Source: Streptomyces olivaceus (GTDB lineage: Bacteria; Actinomycetota; Actinomycetes; Streptomycetales; Streptomycetaceae). From it: a DNA stretch of 64,000 bases. The DNA lies in NCBI RefSeq assembly GCF_000721235.1, contig NZ_JOFH01000022.1:62001-126000 (forward strand), in the 5' to 3' direction. The first letter of the stretch is position 1, and the number at the start of each line of letters is the position of its first letter. Positions 42,490 to 50,984 of the stretch are shown one piece after another. A model generated the notes under the pieces. It saw nothing but the letters and a program-made list of their open reading frames with translations, had not been told where the DNA came from and searched no databases. The position numbers were made by a program, and so were the translations under genes.

Positions 42490-43515
42490 TCAGCCCTCCT
42501 GAAGGGTGGTCAGTCCGTGCTCGATGAAGACGGGGACGAGGTCGCCGATGCGGTCGAAGCCGCGGCCGACCGTCTGGCCCAGCGTGTAGCGGTAGTGGAT
42601 GCCCTCCAGGATCACCGCGAGCTTGAACCACGCGAACGCCGTGTACCAGGCGACGGCGGACACGTCGCGCCCCGAGCGCGCGGCATACCGCTCGATCAGC
42701 TCGGCGGGGGCGGGGTGGCCCGGGGCCTGGGCGGTGGTGGAGACGGGGGAGTCCGGCAGGCCCAGCGGGCTGCTGTACATCACCAGCAGGCCGAGGTCGG
42801 TCAGCGGATCGCCCAGCGTGGACATCTCCCAGTCGAGGACCGCCCTGATCCCGTCGTCGTCACCGCCGATCAGCACGTTGTCGAGCCGGTAGTCGCCGTG
42901 CACGACGGTCGGGGCGGGGGAGCGGGGCAGCTCCCGGCCGAGGGTGGCGTGCAGTTCGTCGATGCCGGCCAGGTCGCGGTTGCGGGAGGCGTCGAGCTGC
43001 TTGGCCCAGCGGCGTAGCTGGCGGTCGAGGAACCCCTCGGGGCGGCCGAAGTCCGCGAGGCCGACCTCCGCGGTGTCCACCGCGTGGAGCCCGACCAGCG
43101 TGTCGACCAGGTTGAGCACGGCGGCCCGGGTGCGCTCCGGCCCGAGGGGGGCCAGCTGGGCGGCGGTGCGGTACGGGGTGCCCGCCACGAACTCCATGAC
43201 GTAGAAGGGCGCGCCGACGACCTCCTCGTCCTCGCACAGGAGCAGGGTGCGCGGCACGGGCACGTCCGTCGGGTGCAGGGCGGTGATGACACGGTGCTCG
43301 CGCCTCATGTCGTGCGCGGTGGCCAGGACGTGGCCGAGCGGGGGGCGCCGGACGACCCAGCGGGCGGTACCGTCCGAGACCTCGTAGGTGAGGTTCGAGC
43401 GCCCGCCCTCGATCAGCCGGCCGGACAGCGGCCCGGTCACCAGGCCGGGCCGCTCGCGGTCGAGCAGGACGCGCAACCTGTCGAGATCGAGTCCGGGCGG
43501 GTGGTCGGGGCTCAT
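42490..43515 (-). CDS. APH-type phosphotransferase, ACAD10/11 kinase-domain-like
   Basis: A 341-residue protein-kinase-fold phosphotransferase. LSGRLIEGGRSNLTYEVSDG is the nucleotide loop, WVVRRPPLGHVLATAHDMRREHRVITAL contains the Lys-equivalent region and the C-helix, VVHGDYRLDNVLIGGD is the catalytic loop with Asp and Asn, and AVLDWEMSTLGDPLTDLG holds the metal-binding Asp. This variant is the one found in ACAD10/11 and in LvaA-type proteins rather than in antibiotic kinases. GGGAGCG precedes the ATG. The likely substrate is a 4-hydroxyacyl-CoA. Confidence 0.92.
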   Translation of the reverse strand: MSPDHPPGLDLDRLRVLLDRERPGLVTGPLSGRLIEGGRSNLTYEVSDGTARWVVRRPPLGHVLATAHDMRREHRVITALHPTDVPVPRTLLLCEDEEVVGAPFYVMEFVAGTPYRTAAQLAPLGPERTRAAVLNLVDTLVGLHAVDTAEVGLADFGRPEGFLDRQLRRWAKQLDASRNRDLAGIDELHATLGRELPRSPAPTVVHGDYRLDNVLIGGDDDGIRAVLDWEMSTLGDPLTDLGLLVMYSSPLGLPDSPVSTTAQAPGHPAPAELIERYAARSGRDVSAVAWYTAFAWFKLAVILEGIHYRYTLGQTVGRGFDRIGDLVPVFIEHGLTTLQEG

Positions 43516-43553
43516 CGGCGCTCCCTGGGCAGGTGAACAGTACGGGACTCATG

Positions 43554-43573
43554 ATGCCGACCGGTCGGTATGC
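43554..43573. promoter_or_regulatory. TetR operator upstream of the kinase/dehydrogenase operon
   Basis: ATGCCGACCGGTCGGTATGC, with a perfect 12-bp core palindrome CCGACCGGTCGG (43557-43568). It is 38 bp upstream of the kinase start. Related sites are at 37955 and 19663. Confidence 0.8.
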
Positions 43574-43654
43574 CGTCCAGTGGGCGGGCGGAACGTGATC
43601 GGCGTTACGGCCGGGCGCCGCGGGGCCGGTGCGTGTTCGGGGACCGGCGCGTAC

Positions 43655-43984
43655 TCAGAGGACGAGCAGGACGCCGCACACGGCGAGAGCGCCGGTGCAC
43701 AGGGCCGCCGCGGCGGCGAGCGACGGGGCGAGCGACGGCGGGCGGTGCGCCACGGCGAGGGTGCGGATGCGCACGTGCGCGATCCGGAGGAAGGCCAGCC
43801 AGAGGCCGCAGCACAGGGCGGTGGCGAGGACGCCGACGGGAGTCGCCCCGCCGTGCAGCGCCGTCTTGACGGCGAGTACGGCGACGACGGCGCCGGAGAG
43901 GGTGGTGCGGCGCCACGCGAGACGGGTGCGCTCGGGCTGCAGCCCGGGGTCGCGGCCCGGGGCGGCCGGGCCGGCGCCGCTCAC
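43655..43984 (-). CDS. DUF202 membrane protein (second of pair)
   Basis: A 109-residue membrane protein with the DUF202 entry motif LQPERTRLAWRRTTLSG and three predicted transmembrane helices. The GTG start lies 2 bp after the stop of the upstream DUF202 gene. Function unknown; the DUF202 helix bundle also occurs at the end of some VTC polyphosphate polymerases, but no such domain is here. Confidence 0.82.
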   Translation of the reverse strand: MSGAGPAAPGRDPGLQPERTRLAWRRTTLSGAVVAVLAVKTALHGGATPVGVLATALCCGLWLAFLRIAHVRIRTLAVAHRPPSLAPSLAAAAALCTGALAVCGVLLVL

Positions 43985-43986
43985 GC

Positions 43987-44379
43987 TCAGCCCTCCCAGC
44001 CGACGAGCACCACGACGACCATCACCAGGGCGACGACGGCGACGACGGCGCTGAGCAGGGCCGGGAAGCGGGAGACGGGCAGGTCCTCGTTGCGGCGCAT
44101 GGCGCGTTCGCAGCGCACCCAGTGGTTCACGGCCCGCAGCGAGCACAGGACGCCCGCGGCGAGCAGCGCGAGCGCCAGTCCCACCCGCCAGCCCCAGCGC
44201 AGGTCGGGCAGGAACTGGTCCACCGCGAAGCCGCCGCCGATCAGTGCGAGGGCGGTCCGCAGCCAGGCGAGGAAGGTCCGCTCGTTGGCCAGCGAGAACC
44301 GGTAGTCGGGCGTAGCCCCCTCCCGCCGCACCTCCTCGGGCACGAACCACACCCGAACGTTCCGCACAATTCCCATCAC
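43987..44379 (-). CDS. DUF202 membrane protein (first of pair)
   Basis: A 130-residue membrane protein (YidH/DUF202). SLANERTFLAWLRTALALIGGGFAVDQF is the family signature, then two more hydrophobic helices, the last ending VVVLVGWEG. The GTG at 44379 has TAGGGT 6 nt upstream, indicating leaderless transcription; the following ATG at 44376 is the alternative. It forms an operon with the second DUF202 gene, and the two probably assemble together. Confidence 0.83.
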   Translation of the reverse strand: MMGIVRNVRVWFVPEEVRREGATPDYRFSLANERTFLAWLRTALALIGGGFAVDQFLPDLRWGWRVGLALALLAAGVLCSLRAVNHWVRCERAMRRNEDLPVSRFPALLSAVVAVVALVMVVVVLVGWEG

Positions 44380-44385
44380 CCCAAG

Positions 44386-44391
44386 ACCCTA
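44386..44391 (-). promoter_or_regulatory. -10 element of a leaderless promoter
   Basis: TAGGGT on the minus strand, ending 6 nt before the GTG at 44379. Confidence 0.55.
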
Positions 44392-44590
44392 ACCCCGCGC
44401 AGCTAGGGGCAGTCGTGCCGCCCGAGCTGCGGGCAGTCGTGCCTCCCCCAGTGCCTGAAGGGCCTGGGAGGTGCCCCCAGGGCGGCACGGGTGGGCGCAG
44501 CGGCACCCCGCAAGCGCCGGGCCGCGCACCCACCCCCCGCCGGCCCGCACGCCGGGTCACCCATCGGCGCCGACCCGCACCCGCGCCAGG

Positions 44591-45130
44591 TCACCGCATC
44601 GGCGCCGACCCACTGAACCCCCGCCAGGCCCGCAGCCGCGCATACGCCGCCAACCCGTCCGGCACGAACTCCCACTCCCCGCCCCGCACCCGCCCCGCCA
44701 GCTCCTCCTCCCCGAGGAACCCGTGCCACGCGACCTCCTCCACCTGCGGAGCAACCGCCCCCGCCCACTCCACCTCGTACACCGCGGACCACCACGTACG
44801 CCCGCCCCCGTCGTCGTACAGGAACTTGAAGAGGTACTCCGGCCGCGGCAGCCCGCTCACCCCCAGCTCCTCCTCCGCCTCCCGCAGCGCCGCGTCGTCG
44901 TAGGACTCGCCCGTGCCCACGACCCCGCCGACGAACATGTCGTACAGGCCGGGAAACACCAGCTTCGTCGCCGTGCGGCGGTGGACGAAGACGCGGCCCT
45001 CCGGGTCGCGGGCCCGGACGAACACGCAGCGGTGGCGCAGTCCCCGGGCGTACACGTCGCCCCGGCGGGCCCGCCCGACGACGTGGTCGTTCTCGTCGAC
45101 GACGTCGAGGATCTCGTCAGCAGCACTCAT
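44591..45130 (-). CDS. Nudix hydrolase
   Basis: A 179-residue Nudix protein. The Nudix box is GGVVGTGESYDDAALREAEEELGV (about residues 68-91), with the metal-binding REAEEE. The start, DEILDVVDENDHVVGRARRGDVYARGLRHRCVFV, resembles isopentenyl-diphosphate isomerase-like and YfcD-type Nudix proteins. It hydrolyses some nucleoside- or other diphosphate. ATG 45130 was chosen; a longer frame would run through a 24-bp tandem repeat. Confidence 0.88.
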   Translation of the reverse strand: MSAADEILDVVDENDHVVGRARRGDVYARGLRHRCVFVRARDPEGRVFVHRRTATKLVFPGLYDMFVGGVVGTGESYDDAALREAEEELGVSGLPRPEYLFKFLYDDGGGRTWWSAVYEVEWAGAVAPQVEEVAWHGFLGEEELAGRVRGGEWEFVPDGLAAYARLRAWRGFSGSAPMR

Positions 45131-45142
45131 GCCCGCCATCCA

Positions 45143-45190
45143 AGCAGCAGCCCACGGGCCGCCCGAAGCAGCAGCCCACGGGCCGCCCGA
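45143..45190. repeat. 24-bp tandem duplication
   Basis: Two exact adjacent copies (45143-45166 and 45167-45190), just upstream of the Nudix gene and 20 bp beyond the end of the DMT gene. Probably a slippage duplication. Confidence 0.85.
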
Positions 45191-45209
45191 AGCGGCGGCA
45201 CCCGTCCGG

Positions 45210-46133
45210 TCACCCCCGCTGCAGGGCCCGCTCGTGCCCGCTCTCACCCGTGCCCTGCGGCATCGCCGGGTGCAGGCCCAGCAGGACGATGCCCGCCACC
45301 ACGCCCGCGAGCCCGCCCGCCTCCCACGCCAGCGCCGGGGCGTCGGTCCGCAGCCGGTCGCCGAGGAACCCGACGCCGCAGGCGATGCCCGCGAGCGGCT
45401 GGGCCGCCGTCAGCGCGGGCAGCGACCTGCGCAGCGGCGCCGTCTCGAAGGCGCTCTGGACCAGGACGAGGCCGGTGACGCCGAGCACCACGACCGCGTA
45501 CGGCTGCCACCCCGTCAGCACCTCCGCCATGCCGCCCTTGGAGAAGCGCCGCCCGCTCACCCGCGTCAGCGCGTCCTGCACCCCGTACAGCAGCCCGGCG
45601 GCCAGGGCGAGCAGGGTGGGGCCCCAGGTCAGCCGGAAACGCCCGGCGCACGCCGTGAGCACGAGGGCCAGGCCCAGCATCGCGCCGACAATCAGCCAGT
45701 GCCGTACCGGATCGGTGACCGCGCTGCCGCCCCGCGGCTCGCCCGCCAGGACGAAAGCCGTGACCCCGCCCGCCAGCAGCGCGAGACCGACCCAGCCCTG
45801 GCGTCCCAGCGGCTGCCGGGTCTGCAGGCGGGACAGTGCGAGGGCGAACAGGAGGTTGGTGGCCAGGAGGGGTTCGACCAGGGTGAGTTCGCCGCCGCCC
45901 AGGGCGATCGCGCCCAGCACCATGCCGGTCACCATCAGTCCCATGCCGGCCAGCCAGCGCGGTACCCGCACGAGGTCGAGCAGCAGACGGGGCGAGAGGA
46001 AGTCGCCCAGCGGGGCGCGTTCGGCCGCGTTCTGCTGGAGGACGAAGCCGAGACCCAGGCAGCACGCGGCGCTCACGGCGAGGGTCAGAACGAGAACCGA
46101 CACGCTGCGTACCTCGATCGTCAGTCGGGTCAC
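45210..46133 (-). CDS. DMT superfamily membrane protein (EamA/NIPA-like)
   Basis: A 307-residue membrane protein with 9-10 transmembrane segments in the drug/metabolite transporter layout. It includes two repeats, the first with LVEPLLATNLLFALALSRLQTRQPLGRQGWVGLALLAGG and the second with TAAQPLAGIACGVGFLGDRLR. This form is the Streptomyces type related to the DMT/NIPA proteins. The GTG at 46133 begins VTRLTIEVRSVSVLVLTLAVS. Substrate unknown. Confidence 0.83.
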   Translation of the reverse strand: MTRLTIEVRSVSVLVLTLAVSAACCLGLGFVLQQNAAERAPLGDFLSPRLLLDLVRVPRWLAGMGLMVTGMVLGAIALGGGELTLVEPLLATNLLFALALSRLQTRQPLGRQGWVGLALLAGGVTAFVLAGEPRGGSAVTDPVRHWLIVGAMLGLALVLTACAGRFRLTWGPTLLALAAGLLYGVQDALTRVSGRRFSKGGMAEVLTGWQPYAVVVLGVTGLVLVQSAFETAPLRRSLPALTAAQPLAGIACGVGFLGDRLRTDAPALAWEAGGLAGVVAGIVLLGLHPAMPQGTGESGHERALQRG

Positions 46134-46371
46134 GGGTGCGTCGGGGACGACTCTAGTGCGGGCGGGTGGCGGGCGCCGGGTGGGCGACGCATTCGAGGTG
46201 GGAGTGAGGCAAGTGGCTTGTGCGTCAGGTGAGTTGACGCGTGTCATGCGACTTTTCCGCTTGACTCAAGCGTTGGCTGGGGGTTTGCTGTGCGTGATCA
46301 GTTCATGGCAGTCCGGTCATGACAACCCGGCTACGACGACCCGTCATCGTCGCGTGAGGAAGTTTCCCGCG

Positions 46372-47322
46372 GTGTCTCCACCCCCGCCCGCCCTCGGCCG
46401 AGGCCGCAAACGCGCGGCGCAGGTCTTCGACGAGGCCCTGGACGACGCCGAACTCGCCGCCGCCCGTGCGGCGTTGGCCCAGGGCCGGTGGCAGTCCGCC
46501 CGCTCCCTGCTGGCCCACACGGGCGACGAGTGGGACCGGCGCGGGCACCGGATCACCGTGCTCGCCAAGGAGACCTACTGCGCCGCCTGGGCCCGCGAGT
46601 GGCTGCTCGCCGAACCGGATGCCGCGGACGCCGCCGTCCTGCTCGCCCTCGCCCTCGTGCACCGCGCCCTGCGGGGCAAGGAGAAGCCCGACAGGGCCCG
46701 GGAAACCTGTCGTGGCGCGGCCGACCGCGCGCCCGACGACCCCACCCCCTGGCTCGGACTGCTCCTGCTGGAGCGCTCGCTGGGAGCCGACGACGACGTC
46801 ACCCGGGCCTTCGAGCAGGTGCGCGGGCGCTACGCCGACCACCACCACGCCCACCACCTGATGGTCGCCGCCCTCGCCGAGCGCGGCGGCGGCGAGGGCC
46901 CGGACCCGCTGCACGAGGTCTACGACTTCGCCAACTGGGCCGCCGAGCAGGCCCCCGCCGACTCCCCGCTGGCCATTCTCCCGGTCGTCGCGCACGCCGA
47001 GCGCTACCGGGTGCTGGCCGCCGGCGGGCACGAGTCCGCCGACCCGAACGCCTCCGGCCACTGGGTCGGCCGACGCGCCCGGCTGGTGATGAAGGCGGCC
47101 TTCGACTGGTGGCTGGAGTGGGAGCAGGACGGCCACCCGCGGCGGCTGATCGACCTCAACTTCCTCGCCCACGCCAAGTTCTGCGAGGGCCGCGGCGCCG
47201 AGGCCGCCGCCCTCTTCCAGCGCATCGGCGAGCACGCCACGCCCGCGCCCTGGTCGTACCCCGACCGCGCCCCGTTGCCAGCCTTCCGCGCCGCCCGCGC
47301 GAGCGCCCTCGGCACGGCATGA
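46372..47322 (+). CDS. Conserved hypothetical protein with TPR-like helices
   Basis: A 316-residue cytoplasmic protein rich in Ala and Arg, made mainly of short helix pairs (LAAARAALAQGRWQSARSLLAHTG, CAAWAREWLLAEPDAADAAVLLALALVHRAL) that look like tetratricopeptide repeats but do not fit the consensus well. A HHHAHHL run occurs near residue 158. Conserved in Streptomyces as far as I recall; function unknown. GTG 46372 is chosen because GAGGAAG lies 9-10 nt upstream; GTG 46354 is possible. Confidence 0.72.
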   Translation: MSPPPPALGRGRKRAAQVFDEALDDAELAAARAALAQGRWQSARSLLAHTGDEWDRRGHRITVLAKETYCAAWAREWLLAEPDAADAAVLLALALVHRALRGKEKPDRARETCRGAADRAPDDPTPWLGLLLLERSLGADDDVTRAFEQVRGRYADHHHAHHLMVAALAERGGGEGPDPLHEVYDFANWAAEQAPADSPLAILPVVAHAERYRVLAAGGHESADPNASGHWVGRRARLVMKAAFDWWLEWEQDGHPRRLIDLNFLAHAKFCEGRGAEAAALFQRIGEHATPAPWSYPDRAPLPAFRAARASALGTA

Positions 47323-47340
47323 GAGTTCCGGCCCGGACGA

Positions 47341-47390
47341 GAACGCAAACAAGAACGAGAACGCAGACGCGAACAAGAACGAGAACGCGA
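47341..47390 (+). repeat. 24-bp-period direct repeat
   Basis: AACAAGAACGAGAACGC occurs exactly at 47348-47364 and 47372-47388, with related GAACGC units around it. This A-rich stretch is the leader of the APC transporter gene. Confidence 0.75.
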
Positions 47391-47449
47391 ACGACAGATC
47401 AAGAGCACGAACCGGCGCACCCGACCGTACGAGAGAAGGACGTCCTGCG

Positions 47450-48988
47450 ATGACCACGGGCAGTTCGAGCACGAGCAGATCCGCGAGCGGTGGCGCCATC
47501 AGCACCTTCAAGGGCGAGGAGCGGGCGCTGCGCGCGGACCGGCTGGGAACGGGCGGGCTGCTGCTGTCCGTGCTCGCCGCCACCGCTCCGCTGATGGTCG
47601 TCGCGGGCGTCATGCCGACCACCTTCGCGGTGATGGGCATGGTCGGGCAGCCGCTGCTCTTCGTGGTGCTCGGCGTGGTGCTGATCCTGTTCAGCGTCGG
47701 GTACGCCGAGATGAGCCGGCACGTCCACAACGCGGGCGCCTTCTACGCGTACATCTCCCGCGGACTCGGCGGCACCGCCGGCGCGGGCGCCGCCCTGGTC
47801 GCCCTCGTCGCCTACAACGCCCTCCAGGTCGGCATCTACGGCATCTTCGGCTTCGAGGTCTCCGGGCTCCTGTCGACCTACGCCGGCCTCGACGTGGCCT
47901 GGTGGATCCCCGCGCTGCTGGCCGTGGTCGCCGTGGGCGCGCTGGGCTGGCTGAAGATCGACGTCAACGCGCGCGTGCTGGGTGTCCTGCTCCTCATCGA
48001 GGTGGTCCTCGTGGTGGTCTTCGACATCGCCGCCGTCACCGACCCGGGGCCGCAGGGACTCTCGCTGCACGCCTTCAACCCGGACACCCTCGGCGGGGCC
48101 GGTGTCGGAACCGCGCTGTGCTTCTGCATCGCCGCCTTCCTCGGCTTCGAGCAGGCACCCGTGTACGCCGAGGAGACCAGCCGGCCCCACGTACTGGTTC
48201 CGCGTGTCATGTTCCTGGCAGTGGCCGGGGTCGCCGTCTTCTTCGCGCTCAGCAGCTGGGCCCTGACCGTCGCGACCGGCCCGGACGACGTCGTCGCCAC
48301 CTCGCAGGAGCAGAGCGCCGGACTGCTGTTCTTCCTGACCGAGTCGCGGCTGGGCGCCACGTTCACCGACGTGCTGCACATCCTGTTCGTGACCGGCATG
48401 TTCGCCGCCCTGCTCAGCTTCCACAACGTCGTCGCGCGGTACGCCTTCGCCATGGGCCGCGAGGGACTGCTGCCCGCCGCCTTCGGACGCACCAGCGGCA
48501 CCAGCGGCGCGCCCGGCACCGGCTCCCTGCTCCAGACCGCCGTGTCCGCGGTCGTCGTCATCGGCTTCGCCGTGGCCGACGACAAGCCGAACGGCGACCC
48601 CACCCAGCCCGTCCTGCACCTGTTCACCTGGGGCGGCAACATCGGCGCGCTCGGCGTCATCGTGCTGATGGCCGCCGCGTCCTTCTCCGTGGTCGCCTTC
48701 TTCGTCCGCCGCGGTGCCGCCGGCGCCCAGGGCGTCCGGCTGGTGACCTCGGCCGTCGCGGGCGTCGCCCTGCTCGTGATCGCCGGTTACACGGTCAAGG
48801 ACTTCGACGTCCTCGTCGGCGCCGGACCCGGCTCCGCCCTGAGCTGGGTACTGCCCGGCATCATCGGCCTCGCCGCACTCGCCGGCGTGGTGCAGGGCGC
48901 GCTCCTGCGCTCCCGCGCCCCCGAGCGGCACGCCCGCATCGGCCAGGGCAACGAGGCGTTCCAACTGGACAAGGCGGCCTCGTCCTGA
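47450..48988 (+). CDS. APC-family amino-acid/polyamine permease
   Basis: A 512-residue membrane protein with about 12 transmembrane segments. The first helix carries the APC motif in LLSVLAATAPLMVVAGVMPTTFAVMG, and GLGGTAGAGAALVALVAYNALQVGIYGIFG and CIAAFLGFEQAPVYAEE are typical of actinobacterial APC permeases. HNVVARYAFAMGREGLLPAAFGRTS follows TM8. GAGAGAAGGA precedes the ATG. It probably imports an amino acid or amine; substrate unknown. Confidence 0.9.
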   Translation: MTTGSSSTSRSASGGAISTFKGEERALRADRLGTGGLLLSVLAATAPLMVVAGVMPTTFAVMGMVGQPLLFVVLGVVLILFSVGYAEMSRHVHNAGAFYAYISRGLGGTAGAGAALVALVAYNALQVGIYGIFGFEVSGLLSTYAGLDVAWWIPALLAVVAVGALGWLKIDVNARVLGVLLLIEVVLVVVFDIAAVTDPGPQGLSLHAFNPDTLGGAGVGTALCFCIAAFLGFEQAPVYAEETSRPHVLVPRVMFLAVAGVAVFFALSSWALTVATGPDDVVATSQEQSAGLLFFLTESRLGATFTDVLHILFVTGMFAALLSFHNVVARYAFAMGREGLLPAAFGRTSGTSGAPGTGSLLQTAVSAVVVIGFAVADDKPNGDPTQPVLHLFTWGGNIGALGVIVLMAAASFSVVAFFVRRGAAGAQGVRLVTSAVAGVALLVIAGYTVKDFDVLVGAGPGSALSWVLPGIIGLAALAGVVQGALLRSRAPERHARIGQGNEAFQLDKAASS

Positions 48989-49037
48989 CACCGCGCGGGA
49001 GCTGGGCGGCACACCACGCGGGAGCAGGGCGGCGGGC

Positions 49038-50162
49038 TCAGCGGGCCGGGGCCCCGCCGAAGTCCAGCAGCACCTTGCAGGACCGGCCGCGGTCCGCGGC
49101 CAGCCCGAACGCCGCCTCCGCCTCCCGCACCGGAAGCACCGCACTGACCAGCGCGTCGAACGCGGGCTCCGCCGCCAGCAGGCGGAGCGCGTCGTCGAAC
49201 TCGCCGTCGAAGCGGAACGCCCCGCGCAGCTCGATCTCCCGGCTCACCACCAGGTTGCCGGCGAACGGGCTCTGCCCCGGCGGCAGCATGCCGAGCTGGA
49301 CGACGACCCCGCCGCGCCGGACCAGCCGCAGGCAGGTGTCCAGCCCCGCGGCCACCCCGGACGCCTCGATCGCCGCGTCCACCTCCGGCGGCCACCCGGC
49401 GTCCCCCGGGGCGTCCGCCCGTACGACGGTGTCGGCGCCGGCGGCCGCCGCGTACTCCAGGGCCGCCGGGAGCAGGTCCGTCACCGTCACGTGCGCCGCG
49501 CCCGCCGCCCTGGCCGCCGCGACGACGAGGCACCCGATGGGCCCCGCGCCGGTGACCAGGAGCCGCCGGTCGGCCAGATCCCCGGCGCGGCGCACGGCGT
49601 GCAGGGCGACGGAGAGTGGTTCGGCGAGGGCGGCCCGGCGCGGGTCGAGACCGGCGGGCAGGGCCCGCAGCTGCTCGGCGGGCACAACGATCTGCGCCGC
49701 GAAGCCGCCCTGGACGTGCGGAAAACGAGCCGCACTGCCCAGATACCGGGTGTCCCGGCAGACATTGCGCCGCCCGTCCGCACACTCCGGGCACACCCCG
49801 CACGGGGTCGCCGGGTGCACGGCGACGAACGCACCGGTGGCCGGACGGCCCGGCGCCGCCGAGCCGGTGGCGGTCCCCGTGCCGGCACCCGTGCCCGGCG
49901 GACCGTACGCGACGACCGTCCCCACGACCTCGTGCCCGAGCAGCATCGGCTCCCTCAGACGGAAGTCGCCGACGCCCCCGTGCCGCCAGTAGTGCAGGTC
50001 GGAGCCGCACACGCCGCCGTAGCGCACGGCGACCAGCGCCTCGCCCGGACCCGGCCGGGGGACCGGCACGTCCTCGACCCGCAGGTCGCCCGCACCGTGG
50101 ATCACACAGCCCGGCACGACGGACTCCACGCCGGGACCCGGACCGGTCTCCCCGGCGCTCAC
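49038..50162 (-). CDS. idnD: L-idonate 5-dehydrogenase (zinc MDR family)
   Basis: A 374-residue zinc medium-chain dehydrogenase. GVCGSDLHYWRHGGVGDFRLREPMLLGHEVVGTV matches the polyol/idonate branch. The structural zinc site is in CGVCPECADGRRNVC. The cofactor domain begins LLVTGAGPIGCLVVAAARAAGAAHVTVTDLL. IdnD oxidises L-idonate to 5-ketogluconate. A short Gly/Thr/Ala-rich insertion occurs near residues 89-108. The GTG start overlaps the idnO stop (GTGA). Its place in a gluconate operon supports the assignment. Confidence 0.85.
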   Translation of the reverse strand: MSAGETGPGPGVESVVPGCVIHGAGDLRVEDVPVPRPGPGEALVAVRYGGVCGSDLHYWRHGGVGDFRLREPMLLGHEVVGTVVAYGPPGTGAGTGTATGSAAPGRPATGAFVAVHPATPCGVCPECADGRRNVCRDTRYLGSAARFPHVQGGFAAQIVVPAEQLRALPAGLDPRRAALAEPLSVALHAVRRAGDLADRRLLVTGAGPIGCLVVAAARAAGAAHVTVTDLLPAALEYAAAAGADTVVRADAPGDAGWPPEVDAAIEASGVAAGLDTCLRLVRRGGVVVQLGMLPPGQSPFAGNLVVSREIELRGAFRFDGEFDDALRLLAAEPAFDALVSAVLPVREAEAAFGLAADRGRSCKVLLDFGGAPAR

Positions 50163-50920
50163 AGCACGCTCGTCATGCCGCCGTCGACGTACAGGATCTG
50201 TCCGCCGACGAAGTCCGCCGCGGGCGAGGCGAGGAACAGCAGCCCGCCCACCAGGTCCTCGGTACGCCCCCAGCGCCCGGCCGGCGTGCGCCCGCGCACC
50301 CAGGCGCTGAACTGCTCGTCCTCGACCAGCGGCCGGGTCAGCTCGGTCTCGACGTATCCGGGGCCGAGCCCGTTGACCTGCACTCCGTGCGGGCCCCAGT
50401 CGGCGCACATGCCCTTGGTGAGCATCTTCAGCGCACCCTTGGTCGCCGCGTACGGGGCGATGCCCGGGCGGACCACCTCGCTCTGCAGCGAGCAGATGTT
50501 CACGATCTTGCCGCGGCCGCGCTCCGTCATCCGGCGCGCGGCCTCGCGGCCCACCAGGAAGGCACTGGTGAGATTGGTGTCCAGGACGCGGTGCCAGTCG
50601 GCGTCCGCGAACTCGAGCAGCGGCGCCCGCAGTTGCATCCCCGCGTTGTTGACCAGGATGTCGAGCGGGCCCACCCGCTCCTCGACCTCCGCGATCCCGG
50701 CGGCCACGGACGGCCCGTCGGTCACGTCGAACACTGCCGTGCGGACCTCGCCGGGCAGCCCGGCGGCGGCCTCGGCGAGGCGGTCGCCGTCGCGCCCGTT
50801 CAGGACCACCCGGCAGCCGGCCTCCGCGAGGCCCCGGGCGAGGGCCAGCCCGATGCCCCGGCTGGAGCCGGTCACCAGGGCGGTGCGCCCCGCGATGTCG
50901 AAGAGGGGGTGAGCCGTCAT
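50159..50920 (-). CDS. idnO: Gluconate 5-dehydrogenase (SDR)
   Basis: A 253-residue SDR. It has TGSSRGIG, VNNAGMQ, SLQSEV containing the catalytic Ser and YAATKGALKMLTKGM with Tyr-x3-Lys. The sequence is close to Gno/IdnO enzymes, which reduce 5-ketogluconate to gluconate. GAGGAG precedes the ATG. With IdnD it would convert idonate to gluconate for the kinase in the same cluster. Confidence 0.9.
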   Translation of the reverse strand: MTAHPLFDIAGRTALVTGSSRGIGLALARGLAEAGCRVVLNGRDGDRLAEAAAGLPGEVRTAVFDVTDGPSVAAGIAEVEERVGPLDILVNNAGMQLRAPLLEFADADWHRVLDTNLTSAFLVGREAARRMTERGRGKIVNICSLQSEVVRPGIAPYAATKGALKMLTKGMCADWGPHGVQVNGLGPGYVETELTRPLVEDEQFSAWVRGRTPAGRWGRTEDLVGGLLFLASPAADFVGGQILYVDGGMTSVL

Positions 50921-50984
50921 CGTCGTACTCCTCGGGTCCTTCCGGTCCACTTCGGTCCACTGCCGGCCGGGCTGCCGGACCTGG

